64,000 bases of DNA from positions 36,130-100,129 of the forward strand of contig CACWNW010000010.1 in assembly GCA_902762305.1 (NCBI GenBank), read 5' to 3'. Shown in pieces: positions 9,334 to 18,323 of the stretch. Position 1 is the first letter of the stretch, and each line of letters opens with the position of its first letter. The notes below the pieces were generated by a model. The model made no database searches, had not been told where the DNA came from, and saw only the letters and a list, made by a program, of their open reading frames with translations. A program made the position numbers and the translations under genes. This stretch comes from Fibrobacter succinogenes (GTDB taxonomy: Bacteria; Fibrobacterota; Fibrobacteria; Fibrobacterales; Fibrobacteraceae).

Positions 9334-9875
9334 CAGTGATTATCCTCCGTATTTTCAGTTTCGATAGACCCGAGGCGCTTCTTGGCCATGAGCACGGCGG
9401 CAACCATGGCGGAAAGCAGCAAGAGGCCGAGGATTTCGAAAAGGATAAAGTAGCCAGGACCGGTCTGCGCCACATCGAAAAGCGTCTTGGACGTGAGCGC
9501 CACGGAGCCGCGGAGCGCCGTCGTATCGAAGGCGAGCGGGGCACGCACCAGCGCGAAGCCGACAAGGCCGGCAAGCACGATGACCGAGGGCAAGATAAAG
9601 AGCGACACCTTGTCGAACATCGGCGTCTTGGAATCGCGGGCACCGTTCAGCACCATGATGACGAACGTAACGAGCATCATGATAGCGCCGGCGTAGACCA
9701 TGATCTGCACGACACCGAGGAAGGGGCTACCGAGAAGGCCGTAGATGCCGGCCAAGGCAACCATAGTCGTAATCAGAGAGAGCGCTCCGTAGAGCGGATG
9801 GCGGCTCAGGAGCACGCACACGGCGGCCCCGAGGGCAATCACGGCGAGAATGATGAAATAAATCAGGGCAAGCAT
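9333..9875 (-). CDS. nuoJ: NADH-quinone oxidoreductase subunit J
   Basis: This 180-residue subunit has five predicted helices. LSRHPLYGALSLITTMVALAG and FLGVVQIMVYAGAIMMLVTFVIMVLN are the conserved NuoJ core, including the helix that forms a pi-bulge in known complexes. It sits between nuoI and nuoK with overlapping start and stop codons on both sides. Length and order are normal. Confidence 0.96.
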   Translation of the reverse strand: MLALIYFIILAVIALGAAVCVLLSRHPLYGALSLITTMVALAGIYGLLGSPFLGVVQIMVYAGAIMMLVTFVIMVLNGARDSKTPMFDKVSLFILPSVIVLAGLVGFALVRAPLAFDTTALRGSVALTSKTLFDVAQTGPGYFILFEILGLLLLSAMVAAVLMAKKRLGSIETENTEDNH

Positions 9876-10441
9876 TACTTAACCTCCATTCCCCAGACCT
9901 TGCGGGCCTCGGCGTTCTTGGTACCGCCCGGAGCCACCTGGCTCTGTTCGTCGTCGGGGTAATCCTTCGGATCCCAGGCGGTAAGGGTTTCGAGAGTCGC
10001 CACGAACTCGTCGCGGGAACGGTGCTCGAATACAATCTCCTTCGTATCCATGCGGAGCGCATCCACCGGGCAGGCTTCCACACACAAGCCGCAGAACACG
10101 CAGATCAAGTGGTCGATGTCGAAGCGCTTCACCTTCTTCTCGATGCGCGGGTCGTCACTGCGGGTCGCTTCGATGTAGATGCAGTGCGCAGGGCATGCCG
10201 CGGCGCACATGCCGCAGGCGACGCAACGCGGAGAGCCATCGGGCCTCTTCATCAGGCGGTGCTTCGCGCGGTAGGTGTTGCGGATCTCGGGCTGGCCTTC
10301 CGGGTACGAAATCGTCGGAAGCGTCTCGTAACGGAACAGGCCGCGGGCCGCATGCTTGAGAGTCGTGAACAAGCCACGCAGGGCTTCGAAAATATAGAGG
10401 CGTTCCACAAGGTTCATGGGCCTCTGTCTAATAACGCGCAT
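9875..10441 (-). CDS. nuoI: NADH-quinone oxidoreductase subunit I, two [4Fe-4S] ferredoxin
   Basis: This 188-residue peripheral-arm subunit carries two clusters. The first motif is CVACGMCAAACPAHC near residue 78 and the second is CVFCGLCVEACP near residue 117. These bind clusters N6a and N6b, which pass electrons to NuoB. The spacing of the motifs and the N-terminal amphipathic region match NuoI of bacterial complex I. Overlapping start and stop codons join it to nuoH upstream and nuoJ downstream. Confidence 0.96.
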   Translation of the reverse strand: MRVIRQRPMNLVERLYIFEALRGLFTTLKHAARGLFRYETLPTISYPEGQPEIRNTYRAKHRLMKRPDGSPRCVACGMCAAACPAHCIYIEATRSDDPRIEKKVKRFDIDHLICVFCGLCVEACPVDALRMDTKEIVFEHRSRDEFVATLETLTAWDPKDYPDDEQSQVAPGGTKNAEARKVWGMEVK

Positions 10442-11796
10442 TAGTTACCTCCTACAAGCTTCGCGATGACCGCAGTCACCACAAGGTTGATGAGGGCGAT
10501 ATTCAGAATAATCTTCCAGCCCAGGTTCATCACATGGTCGTAGCGGAAGCGCGGGAGAGTCCAGCGCACCCAGATCCACACCCAGCAGAACATGACGCTC
10601 TTCGCGACAAGCACGAGCAGGTGGATGAGCGCCGTACCGATTGCGGTAGCAAGGCTACCCACGGCAACGCCGTTCACGACCATATTGGCCGGATTGTAGA
10701 AGAACCAGGCAGCCACGCCGAGAATCGCGAGCACGGCAACCGCGGCCCAGGCGATAATCTTGTAGAGCTTGTATTCCTGGAGGATTTCCAGCTTGTTGCT
10801 CTGCTTGGAAACCGCGAGCTTCTTGGAGTAGCGGTGAAGCATGTGCAAGAAGGCGAGAGCGAGGAACACGAGCACGCCGCAGAGCACCGCAAGCGAGCCG
10901 CCCATGTGGGCCTGCATCGTCTCGGTCGTCACGAACGGCACCGAGTAGCCGCCCAGGAAGAGCGTCGCGATAAGGAAGCTGTTGATGCAGATGTGCGAGT
11001 ATTCACCCATGTAGAACAGGCCGAACTGCATGGCGCCGTATTCGGTATGGTAACCGGCGACCAGTTCGGGTTCGCCTTCGGCGACGTCGAACGGGGCGCG
11101 GCCGGTTTCGGCGATGCTAGCAATCAAGAAGCAGAAGAACGCCACCGGCTGGGCAACGATGCCCCACACGTGATGTTCCTGCCAGTTCACGATATCGGTC
11201 AGGTTGAAGGAACCCGCGAGGAGCAGGATGCCCATCATCGAGAGGCCGAGGCACACTTCGTAGCTGATGGTCATGGAACTCGTACGCAGTGCACCGAGGA
11301 AGCTGTACTTGGACTTGGAAGCCCAACCGGCCAATACGGCGCCGTACGCGGAAAGCGACGAGAGGCCGAACAGCAGGAGCACGCCCACATCGGAATCGAT
11401 GATGGAGCCCGCGATACGGACGGTCTGACCGCCCCACTCGAACACCATCGGGCCGAACCACGGAATGACGCAGGGAGAAAGGAACACGATGGCGAACGGG
11501 ATTGCCGGAGCCACGTAGTAGAGCACCTTGTTCACGCCCGCGGGAGCGAACATTTCCTTGAAGAACAGCTTGGTACCGTCGCACATGTTCTGTACGTAAC
11601 CGAGCAGGCGGATCTTGCCGAAATACGGAATCTTGATGTACGAGCGGTTCGGGCCCTGGCGGTCCTGCATGAAGCCCGCACCACGGCGTTCCATCGGGAT
11701 CAAAAGAAGGATGTAGAGGACCGGCACGAAGCAGAAGGCGAACTTCGCTATCGTGATGAGCCATTCAATCCAGGTTTTGGATTCAATTATATCCAT
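10441..11796 (-). CDS. nuoH: NADH-quinone oxidoreductase subunit H, extended
   Basis: NuoH forms the quinone entry channel. The family signatures are clear: ERRGAGFMQDRQGPNR in the first loop and AETGRAPFDVAEGEPELVAGYHTEYG in the quinone loop. At 451 residues it is about 100 longer than common NuoH proteins. The extra part lies near the C-terminal end, after FLALAFLHMLHRYSKKL, and contains a charged loop and at least one added hydrophobic segment (IIAWAAVAVLAILGVAAWFFY). The final helices resemble the usual ending. It is joined by overlap to nuoG and nuoI. Confidence 0.94.
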   Translation of the reverse strand: MDIIESKTWIEWLITIAKFAFCFVPVLYILLLIPMERRGAGFMQDRQGPNRSYIKIPYFGKIRLLGYVQNMCDGTKLFFKEMFAPAGVNKVLYYVAPAIPFAIVFLSPCVIPWFGPMVFEWGGQTVRIAGSIIDSDVGVLLLFGLSSLSAYGAVLAGWASKSKYSFLGALRTSSMTISYEVCLGLSMMGILLLAGSFNLTDIVNWQEHHVWGIVAQPVAFFCFLIASIAETGRAPFDVAEGEPELVAGYHTEYGAMQFGLFYMGEYSHICINSFLIATLFLGGYSVPFVTTETMQAHMGGSLAVLCGVLVFLALAFLHMLHRYSKKLAVSKQSNKLEILQEYKLYKIIAWAAVAVLAILGVAAWFFYNPANMVVNGVAVGSLATAIGTALIHLLVLVAKSVMFCWVWIWVRWTLPRFRYDHVMNLGWKIILNIALINLVVTAVIAKLVGGN

Positions 11797-13388
11797 TATG
11801 CTTCACCTCCCTCGAGGAGTTTGCCTGTACTCTTGATTGCATCGTAGGTGAGACCAGCGAGGACCGGCGCATACTCGCCCGCCTTCTTGAAGGCTTCGCT
11901 TGCGCACTTGAACTCGCTACCCGCCATGTGGGAAACCACCTGGTATGCAGCCCAGAGATTCTCATCGGGGCAGACCGGGCAGGCGTTCAGTTTCTGCAGG
12001 ATGTTCAGGCTGTTCACCATCGTGCCCTGGACTTCGCTCCAGTGGCGGATACCGATGGCGATGGTGGCCTTCTTCACCGTCTCGTCGTCGAACGGAGAGA
12101 GAGCCACGCGGCAGTTGATCTTTTCGAGCGTCGCAGCCGCAGCCGGGTCTTCGCCGAAGAGGTTCGCGTTCACGGTCAGGAGCGTCTCGAATTCAGAGGC
12201 GCGCTTCATGAATTCGGAAACATCGGCAAAGCCGAGGAGCTTCATGCCGGCGCGGTTAGCCACCGGGTCACCGCTCTTCGCGATACCGTCGGGAGCGTTC
12301 ACCTTCAAAAGCGAACCGCCGAAGATTTCGGCGCGGTCACCGAGCGTTTCCTTGAGCAGGCGGAGCGCAGCGAGGTCTTCCATGGTGCAGGAGCCGCCCG
12401 CAACGAGGGCAATCTTCCCTTCACCGAAGGCCATCTTGTGAGCGCCCATCGCCGGGAGCCTGTTCTTGTCGAATTCCTGGAAAGCGAGACGGCTCGTGTT
12501 AGAGAGCCAGCTGCGGTTCACCACCGGGTTGCAGCGCGGCATCACACGGTAGATGTGGCCGTCGGCATAGTCGAGCCAGATGTTCGCACCGAGGGAATCG
12601 TCCATCGAAATCGTCGGCGTGTGGGAAAGGAGCCATACGCGCTTCTGGAAGCGGAAGTATTTCGCGGTCATCGCACCCACGGGGCACACGTCCGTCACGC
12701 ACAGGTCGTATTCATGGTCGAGCTTTTCGCCCGGGAAGGTAGTAATGTAAGTGTGGTCGGCACGGCCGGCGAGCTGCAGCTGTTCGGAACCGGCGATGCT
12801 ACGCATAAAGCGCACGCAACGGTCGCACTGCACGCAGCGTTCCTCGTCGAGCAACACGCGGGGGCCAAGGTCCACATGCTTGCCGCCACGGAGCTGACCC
12901 TTCGCATCGATAAACTGGTGCGCGGGATTGCCGTGGTAGTTCTTGCCGTATTCGGGGCGCATGCGGGATTCGTTCTGGCCCGCTTCCATGTAGTTTTCTT
13001 GCAGGGTGCATTCACCGGCCTTGTCGCAAATGGGGCAATCGAGCGGGTGGTTCACCAGCATGAATTCCTGAGTGGCCTTGCGGGCGTTCTTCACGCGGGC
13101 ACTGGAGGCCGGCGTGTAGATTTTCATACCCGGAGAAACCGGCGTGTAGCATGCAATCACGAGCATGCGGCCACGCGGGCCTTCCTGTTCCACCAAGCAC
13201 TGGCGGCAGTTACCCGATACCGGCAGGTAAGGATGGTAACATACGTGAGGAGTTTCAATCCCGACAGCCTTGAGGGCCTCGAGCAGGTTCGTATCGCCAG
13301 GCACCATCACCGGCTTGTCGTCCACGAAGATTTCCACCTTCGGGCTGTTCTCGGTCGGGAGTTTCGGCATGTTGTAGTAGTTACTCAT
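11796..13388 (-). CDS. nuoG: NADH-quinone oxidoreductase subunit G, short form
   Basis: This 530-residue iron-sulfur subunit carries the N-terminal [2Fe-2S] motif (CYHPYLPVSGNCRQC then C), the His-ligated [4Fe-4S] motif (HPLDCPICDKAGEC) and a second [4Fe-4S] set (CVQCDRCVRF with CPVGAM), all in the first about 240 residues. A molybdopterin-oxidoreductase-like domain follows but is short: many NuoG proteins have 700 to 900 residues. The start was put at MSNYYNMPKLP (13388), four bases after the nuoF stop. The longer frame from 13430 would run deep into nuoF. Confidence 0.94.
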   Translation of the reverse strand: MSNYYNMPKLPTENSPKVEIFVDDKPVMVPGDTNLLEALKAVGIETPHVCYHPYLPVSGNCRQCLVEQEGPRGRMLVIACYTPVSPGMKIYTPASSARVKNARKATQEFMLVNHPLDCPICDKAGECTLQENYMEAGQNESRMRPEYGKNYHGNPAHQFIDAKGQLRGGKHVDLGPRVLLDEERCVQCDRCVRFMRSIAGSEQLQLAGRADHTYITTFPGEKLDHEYDLCVTDVCPVGAMTAKYFRFQKRVWLLSHTPTISMDDSLGANIWLDYADGHIYRVMPRCNPVVNRSWLSNTSRLAFQEFDKNRLPAMGAHKMAFGEGKIALVAGGSCTMEDLAALRLLKETLGDRAEIFGGSLLKVNAPDGIAKSGDPVANRAGMKLLGFADVSEFMKRASEFETLLTVNANLFGEDPAAAATLEKINCRVALSPFDDETVKKATIAIGIRHWSEVQGTMVNSLNILQKLNACPVCPDENLWAAYQVVSHMAGSEFKCASEAFKKAGEYAPVLAGLTYDAIKSTGKLLEGGEA

Positions 13389-13392
13389 ATTA

Positions 13393-14700
13393 TTACCAGA
13401 AAATTCCAGGACGATAGTTATCCTGAACACGCGGCTTGGCGTGGTCGGGGTTCTTTGCGATTAATTCATCGAAGTCGGCTCTGAACTTTGCGGTGTAGCT
13501 GGACACCGGGCCACCGAGCGAAATGGACAACGGGCAAATCGTCACGCCGCCAAAGCCGCCAGACAGGCTCTGCATCAGTTCCACGTCGCCGTCGTGGCCC
13601 TTGCCTTCCACAATCTGGTTCAGGATGCGGTGCAGAAGGCCCGTACCCTCGCGGCACGGAGTGCACTGGCCGCAGGATTCGTGGCTGTAGAAGTTGCCGA
13701 GCACGTTCAGGAGTTCCGCCATGTTGTGCGTATCGTTAATCACGATCATGGCACCCGAACCGAACATAGTCTTCATCGAGGCGAGGCATTCGTAGTCCAT
13801 CGTCGCGACGGCGCATTCGCCCGCGTTCAGCGGAGCACAAGAAGAACCGCCCGGCAGCACGGCCTTCAGGTTCCCGCCAGCGACACCGCCGGCATATTCG
13901 TTAATCATCGTCATCATCGGGGTCCCGAGAGGAGCCTCGTACACGCCTGGGTTCTTCACGTCGCCGGAGATGCAGAACACCTTCGTGCCGCCGGCACGGG
14001 GCGTACCCATCTTGGCGTATTCGCTCGGATCGTGCTGCAGGATCCACGGGAGAGCCATGATGGTCTCGACGTTGTTCACGCAGGTCGGGGACTTCCAGGC
14101 GCCGCTAACCGCCGGGAAAGGAGGTTTGAGGCGGGGCTGACCCTTCTGGCCTTCAAGCGAGTTGATAAGAGCAGTTTCTTCACCGCAGATGTAGGCACCG
14201 GCACCGCGATGCACGAAGATGTCAAAGCTGAACTTCGTGCCGCAAATGTTCTCGCCGAGGTAACCGGCGGCGTAAGCCTGGTTCAAGGCCTTGTTGATGC
14301 TCTCGATGCAGGGCAGGAATTCGCCACGGCAGTAGATGTATGCCGCGCGGGAACCGAGGGCCCATGCCGCAATGATCAAGCCTTCGATAAGGCGGTGCGG
14401 ATCTTCCATCATCAGGAAGTGGTCCTTGAACGTACCGCCTTCGCCTTCGTCAGCGTTCACCACGATGTACACGGGCTTGCCGGAATTGCGGGGCACGAAG
14501 CTCCACTTCATGCCGGTCGGGAAGCCTGCACCGCCACGACCGCGCAGGTTAGAGCGCTGCACGTAGTCGATGAGCTCGAACTGGCTCATGTTGAACAGGC
14601 GTTCCGAAATATTCGCGTAGCCGCCCAGCTTCTTGTAGACTTCGATGTCCTGGGCGCCCTTGCCGAAATTCGCTGTACAAACTTTTACACATTCTGCCAT
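13393..14700 (-). CDS. nuoF: NADH-quinone oxidoreductase subunit F, NADH and FMN binding
   Basis: This 435-residue subunit oxidises NADH. The sequence GRGGAGFPTGMKWSF (about residues 54-68) is the FMN-binding loop, NADEGEGGTFKDH is the NADH/FMN region, GAGAYICGEETALINSLEG follows, and SCGQCTPCREG near residue 345 binds cluster N3 together with a later cysteine in GVTICPLS. Length is normal. It forms the NADH module with NuoE and NuoG; the order E-F-G is the usual one. Confidence 0.97.
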   Translation of the reverse strand: MAECVKVCTANFGKGAQDIEVYKKLGGYANISERLFNMSQFELIDYVQRSNLRGRGGAGFPTGMKWSFVPRNSGKPVYIVVNADEGEGGTFKDHFLMMEDPHRLIEGLIIAAWALGSRAAYIYCRGEFLPCIESINKALNQAYAAGYLGENICGTKFSFDIFVHRGAGAYICGEETALINSLEGQKGQPRLKPPFPAVSGAWKSPTCVNNVETIMALPWILQHDPSEYAKMGTPRAGGTKVFCISGDVKNPGVYEAPLGTPMMTMINEYAGGVAGGNLKAVLPGGSSCAPLNAGECAVATMDYECLASMKTMFGSGAMIVINDTHNMAELLNVLGNFYSHESCGQCTPCREGTGLLHRILNQIVEGKGHDGDVELMQSLSGGFGGVTICPLSISLGGPVSSYTAKFRADFDELIAKNPDHAKPRVQDNYRPGIFW

Positions 14701-14702
14701 AA

Positions 14703-15764
14703 TTACTTAGCCTCCTCGACCGGAGCCGGCTTCTGGGTGGTCACGGCTTCATTCGAAGGTTTCGCCGTACGTTCGCCGGAAGTGGCAATCATGCGGTACA
14801 CGTCGCCGACCTTGCCGGCAGCGTCCACGAAAGCCTTGTCCTTCACGCCGGGTTCACCGACAGCAACCCAAGAAGAGCCGTTCTTCTTTTCCACCACGAT
14901 CTTCGTGAACTCGGGAGCGCCCTTCCATGTGAGGGTAGCGCCGCTTTCATCGGCTTCGGCCTTCACGTTCAAAACCGGAGAAGGAGGAGCGTAGTCGGCA
15001 ACCTGCGGCTTCGCCGTAGCGCCCGGAGCACCGGGGTGGCCGCAGTGGCCCTTCACGATACCGCCCAGCACGTCGTGCTTCGGCATGTCGTTCACATGCG
15101 CACGGCACCAGTCGATAATGCGGTCGATGCTCGCTTCGGTAAGAGTCGTGCCGCGCTTCATCTTGAGCTGACCATCGACCACGTCGGTGGCGAAGTCATC
15201 GTTCACCAGCATCATCGGGCCGTTTCCGCAGCTGCCCAGGCATTCCACCTGGAGCACGGTAAAGAGCCCATCGGGAGTGGTCTCGCCCGTCTTCACGCCG
15301 AGCTTATTTTCCACATACTTGATGAGCGGCTGCGCACCCTTGATGGCGCAGCTGATGTTGCGGCAGAACTGCAGCAGGAACTTGCCCTTCGGAGCGTGGT
15401 TGTACATCGTGTAGAAAGTCGCGACACCGAGCGCGTGTGCCGGAGCGCAACCGCAAACGTTAGCAGCCCAGCGGATACCTTCGGTCGGAACCCAGCCGAA
15501 CACGCCCTGCACGAGCCACAGCACTTCGAGGAGAGCTCCCTGGCCCACCGGGTAGCGGCTGAGCAGGTCGGCGCAACGTTCCTTGATTTCGGGAGTGTCG
15601 AGCTTAGCGAGCACTTCCTTCGGCTCGGGCTGCGGCACGGCCTTGTTCACGTAGCCGAAAGTCTGGCCCGGATCCGGAAGCGCGTCGATAGACTGCGTCG
15701 GACCGTCGAACTTCAGGCGGTTATTGGAGACAAACTGAACAGCACCAGTAATGTGATCTCTCAT
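14703..15764 (-). CDS. nuoE: NADH-quinone oxidoreductase subunit E fused to an FN3-like domain
   Basis: Residues of about 45-210 are the thioredoxin-fold NuoE with its [2Fe-2S] ligands in FCRNISC and ECLGSCGNGPM. NuoE normally ends soon after. Here the frame continues through a HCGHPGAPG linker into a beta-rich module of about 90 residues (SPVLNVKAEADESGATLTW, then VGDVYRMIATSGERTAKPSN), whose tryptophan and tyrosine spacing is that of a fibronectin type III domain. FN3 domains are usually extracellular, so one on a cytoplasmic complex I subunit is strange. The nuoD stop overlaps the start (ATGA). Confidence 0.92.
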   Translation of the reverse strand: MRDHITGAVQFVSNNRLKFDGPTQSIDALPDPGQTFGYVNKAVPQPEPKEVLAKLDTPEIKERCADLLSRYPVGQGALLEVLWLVQGVFGWVPTEGIRWAANVCGCAPAHALGVATFYTMYNHAPKGKFLLQFCRNISCAIKGAQPLIKYVENKLGVKTGETTPDGLFTVLQVECLGSCGNGPMMLVNDDFATDVVDGQLKMKRGTTLTEASIDRIIDWCRAHVNDMPKHDVLGGIVKGHCGHPGAPGATAKPQVADYAPPSPVLNVKAEADESGATLTWKGAPEFTKIVVEKKNGSSWVAVGEPGVKDKAFVDAAGKVGDVYRMIATSGERTAKPSNEAVTTQKPAPVEEAK

Positions 15765-16954
15765 CGGTCAAGTTCTCCAGCGATAATGTTGAGGCCCGAA
15801 AGTACGGCCATGGAGTCGGCAAGCTGACCACCTTCCACGAGGTCGTGGAATGCGGCAAACTGCGTGAGGCAAGGCGGACGCACCTTGATGCGGTACGGAT
15901 GGCCCGAGCCGTCAGAAACAATCGTGAAGCCGAGTTCGCCGTTCGCGCACTCGCTCCCGCAGTAGTATTCGCCCTCGGGGACGCGGACGCCTTCGTACAC
16001 GCTCTTGAAGCGACCGATAAGGCCTTCCATATCCTGGTAGGCGAGCTTGTGCGCCGGCACGCGGATGCGTGGGTCGACGATGTCGACCGGCCCTGGCGTA
16101 AGGCGCAACAGGGCCTGGCGCACGATCTTCACGGATTCCTCGATTTCGGCGAGACGCACCTGCAGGCGGTCGTTGCAGTCGCCCTGCGTGCCCACCACGA
16201 CTTCCCAGTCGTAGGTCTCGTAATCGTAGTAAGGTTCATCCTTGCGCAAGTCAGAAGCGACACCGCAAGCGCGCAGGCACGGGCCCGTCCAGCCGTAGCT
16301 GATGGCCTTCTCGGCACTGATCTTGCCGATGCCCACGGTACGGTCGAGGAAGATACGGTTCCTATCCAAGCAGGCGTGCAAATCCTTCAGGGCCTTCTCG
16401 GTAGAATCGAGGGCGGCGAGCACGTCGGCCTCAAAGCCTTCGTAGCTGTCGCGGTAGAGGCCGCCGATGCGGGCATAGCTGTTGGTAAGGCGCGCACCCG
16501 TGAGCTTTTCCCAGATGCACATGATTTCTTCACGCGGGTTGAACGCGTACATGAACGGAGTCGTACCGCCCAGGTCCTGGAAGGCCGCAGCGACGCACAC
16601 GAAGTGGTCGTTTATACGGGATAGTTCGTTCACAATCACGCGGAGCACCTTGGCGCGTTCCGTGATTTCCACGCCGAACATCTTTTCCACCGCACGGCAG
16701 AACGCGATGTTGTTCATGATGGCCGAGCAGTAGTTGAGACGGTCGGTATAGGGAATCACCTGCTGCCAGGTACCGCGTTCGACCATCTTCTCGAACCCGC
16801 GGTGCAGGTAGCCGATTTCTTCCACGCTCGCGACAATAGTTTCGCCATCCATGGCGGCCATGAAGCGCAAGCATCCGTGCGTAGCCGGGTGGCTCGGGCC
16901 CACGTTCAGGGGCATCAAATTCAGCTTTTCGCCATTCTTATCCAATACGATCAT
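15761..16954 (-). CDS. nuoD: NADH-quinone oxidoreductase subunit D
   Basis: This 397-residue subunit forms the quinone-reduction site together with NuoB. NVGPSHPATHGCLRF near residue 17 is the conserved loop with the catalytic histidine, GYLHRGFEKM is next, and SPTYARIGG-like SYARIGGL and the C-terminal ending IIAGELDR complete the family pattern. NuoC and NuoD are separate genes here, not fused as in Escherichia. The start overlaps the nuoC stop by four bases. Confidence 0.97.
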   Translation of the reverse strand: MIVLDKNGEKLNLMPLNVGPSHPATHGCLRFMAAMDGETIVASVEEIGYLHRGFEKMVERGTWQQVIPYTDRLNYCSAIMNNIAFCRAVEKMFGVEITERAKVLRVIVNELSRINDHFVCVAAAFQDLGGTTPFMYAFNPREEIMCIWEKLTGARLTNSYARIGGLYRDSYEGFEADVLAALDSTEKALKDLHACLDRNRIFLDRTVGIGKISAEKAISYGWTGPCLRACGVASDLRKDEPYYDYETYDWEVVVGTQGDCNDRLQVRLAEIEESVKIVRQALLRLTPGPVDIVDPRIRVPAHKLAYQDMEGLIGRFKSVYEGVRVPEGEYYCGSECANGELGFTIVSDGSGHPYRIKVRPPCLTQFAAFHDLVEGGQLADSMAVLSGLNIIAGELDR

Positions 16955-17556
16955 TCTTTGATACTCCCTTCCAAAAATTCGTTGTCGTTGGTCCCGACTT
17001 CCTTGCTACGCTGGACGACCTTGTAGCCGAGGTCTTCCAGGCGCTTCTCGAGGGCCGGGAGCAGGTAATCGTTGGTGGAGAGCCACTGGCGCTTCTGCGC
17101 AGGGTAATCCTTGCGGAGCGGGTGACCGACAAATTCAACGTGGTTCAACAGGCGGCGGAGGTCCGGGTGGCCATCGAACACAATCCCGAACTGGTCGTAG
17201 ACTTCGCGTTCGTACCAGTTGGCGTTCGCGTACAGGCCGCACAGCGTAGGCACCTTCAGGCTATTCTCGGAGACCAGCACCTTAAGACGGAAGCGCAGTC
17301 CCGGGTTCGCAATGCTCTTGAAGGAATAAGAAACCGCAAAACGCGGGCCTTCGTGGTTCGGGTAAGTCAGGTAGTCGATACCCGCGATATCCACGAGCAT
17401 GTCAAGTTTCACATCGGCATCGTCCTTGAGGAACTGCACCACGTTGCGCAGGTAGCCCGTGCTCACGATAGCGGTCACGCCCCACTTGTCGAGCGTTTCC
17501 CTCTTGGCACCAAATTTCTCTTCCAGGGCGGTGAAGATTTCTTCTGCAGTCTTCAT
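16951..17556 (-). CDS. nuoC: NADH-quinone oxidoreductase subunit C
   Basis: This 201-residue protein contains the 30-kDa subunit signature YEREVYDQFGIVFDGHPDLRRLL, followed by HPLRKDYP. It is a peripheral-arm scaffold between NuoB and NuoD. The C-terminal tail past the DYP motif (about 50 residues) is longer than in the shortest homologs. It sits three bases after nuoB and overlaps nuoD. Confidence 0.96.
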   Translation of the reverse strand: MKTAEEIFTALEEKFGAKRETLDKWGVTAIVSTGYLRNVVQFLKDDADVKLDMLVDIAGIDYLTYPNHEGPRFAVSYSFKSIANPGLRFRLKVLVSENSLKVPTLCGLYANANWYEREVYDQFGIVFDGHPDLRRLLNHVEFVGHPLRKDYPAQKRQWLSTNDYLLPALEKRLEDLGYKVVQRSKEVGTNDNEFLEGSIKE

Positions 17557-17559
17557 CTT

Positions 17560-18195
17560 CTACTCCTTCCAGAACTGAGCTTTTTTCACAAGGTTCTGCT
17601 CTTTTTCCTTCACAAAACCCTTGAATTCCGCGACTTTCTCTTGGGCGAATTCCTGGGCGTTGGCCTTGGCCTCGGCAGTCTTCGCCTTGATCATCTCGAG
17701 CTGTTCCTTGACGCGCTCGGCACGCTGCTTCATGTAGGATTCGTCCTTGATCTTCTTCTGAAGGTCGAACATCGCATCGAAGAACGCCTCCGGACGGCTG
17801 GGGCAGCCGCCGATATACACGTCCACCGGGATGATGTGGTCGATGCCCGGAACCGTGCAGTAGCAGTCATAGAAACCACCGGAGCAGGCGCAGGCGCCCA
17901 TCGCAATGACCCAACGCGGTTCAGCCATCTGCTCGTAAATACGCTTCAAGATCGGAGCCTGCTTGTAGGTAATCGTACCTGCAACCAGGAGCACGTCGGA
18001 CTGACGCGGCGTAAAACGCACATATTCTGAACCAATGCGGGAAAGGTCGTAACGGCCCACTTCCGTACTCATGAATTCGATAGCGCAACATGCCGTACCA
18101 TAAGGGAACGGCCAAAGGGAATTGGTCCTGCCCCAGTTGACTATAAAGTCCAGGGACGATGTTATGATGTTTGGCTTTTCTGCCTCAGCTGTCAT
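17560..18195 (-). CDS. nuoB: NADH-quinone oxidoreductase subunit B, first gene of operon
   Basis: NuoB carries cluster N2. The ligand motifs are visible: FPYGTACCAIEFM, then GACACSGGFY and GGCPSRPEAF. The start was set at MTAEAEKPN (18195) because GAGG lies eight bases upstream; the frame is open further back but without a site. After the conserved core, about 60 residues of charged, Ala- and Lys-rich sequence (KQRAERVKEQLEMIKAKTAEAKANAQ) follow, which looks like a coiled coil and is not part of normal NuoB. The upstream 130 bases to the protease gene must hold the operon promoter; no nuoA lies there. Confidence 0.95.
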   Translation of the reverse strand: MTAEAEKPNIITSSLDFIVNWGRTNSLWPFPYGTACCAIEFMSTEVGRYDLSRIGSEYVRFTPRQSDVLLVAGTITYKQAPILKRIYEQMAEPRWVIAMGACACSGGFYDCYCTVPGIDHIIPVDVYIGGCPSRPEAFFDAMFDLQKKIKDESYMKQRAERVKEQLEMIKAKTAEAKANAQEFAQEKVAEFKGFVKEKEQNLVKKAQFWKE

Positions 18196-18323
18196 AGAGG
18201 TACCTCGTAAAATTCGCGTGTAAAGATAGAAAAAAAACGCCAAAACTCGGGCGAAAATGCACCCAATTGGAGCATTACAAAACCATCACGATTTTGATAC
18301 AGAAGCCCGTAATCTAATGACCA

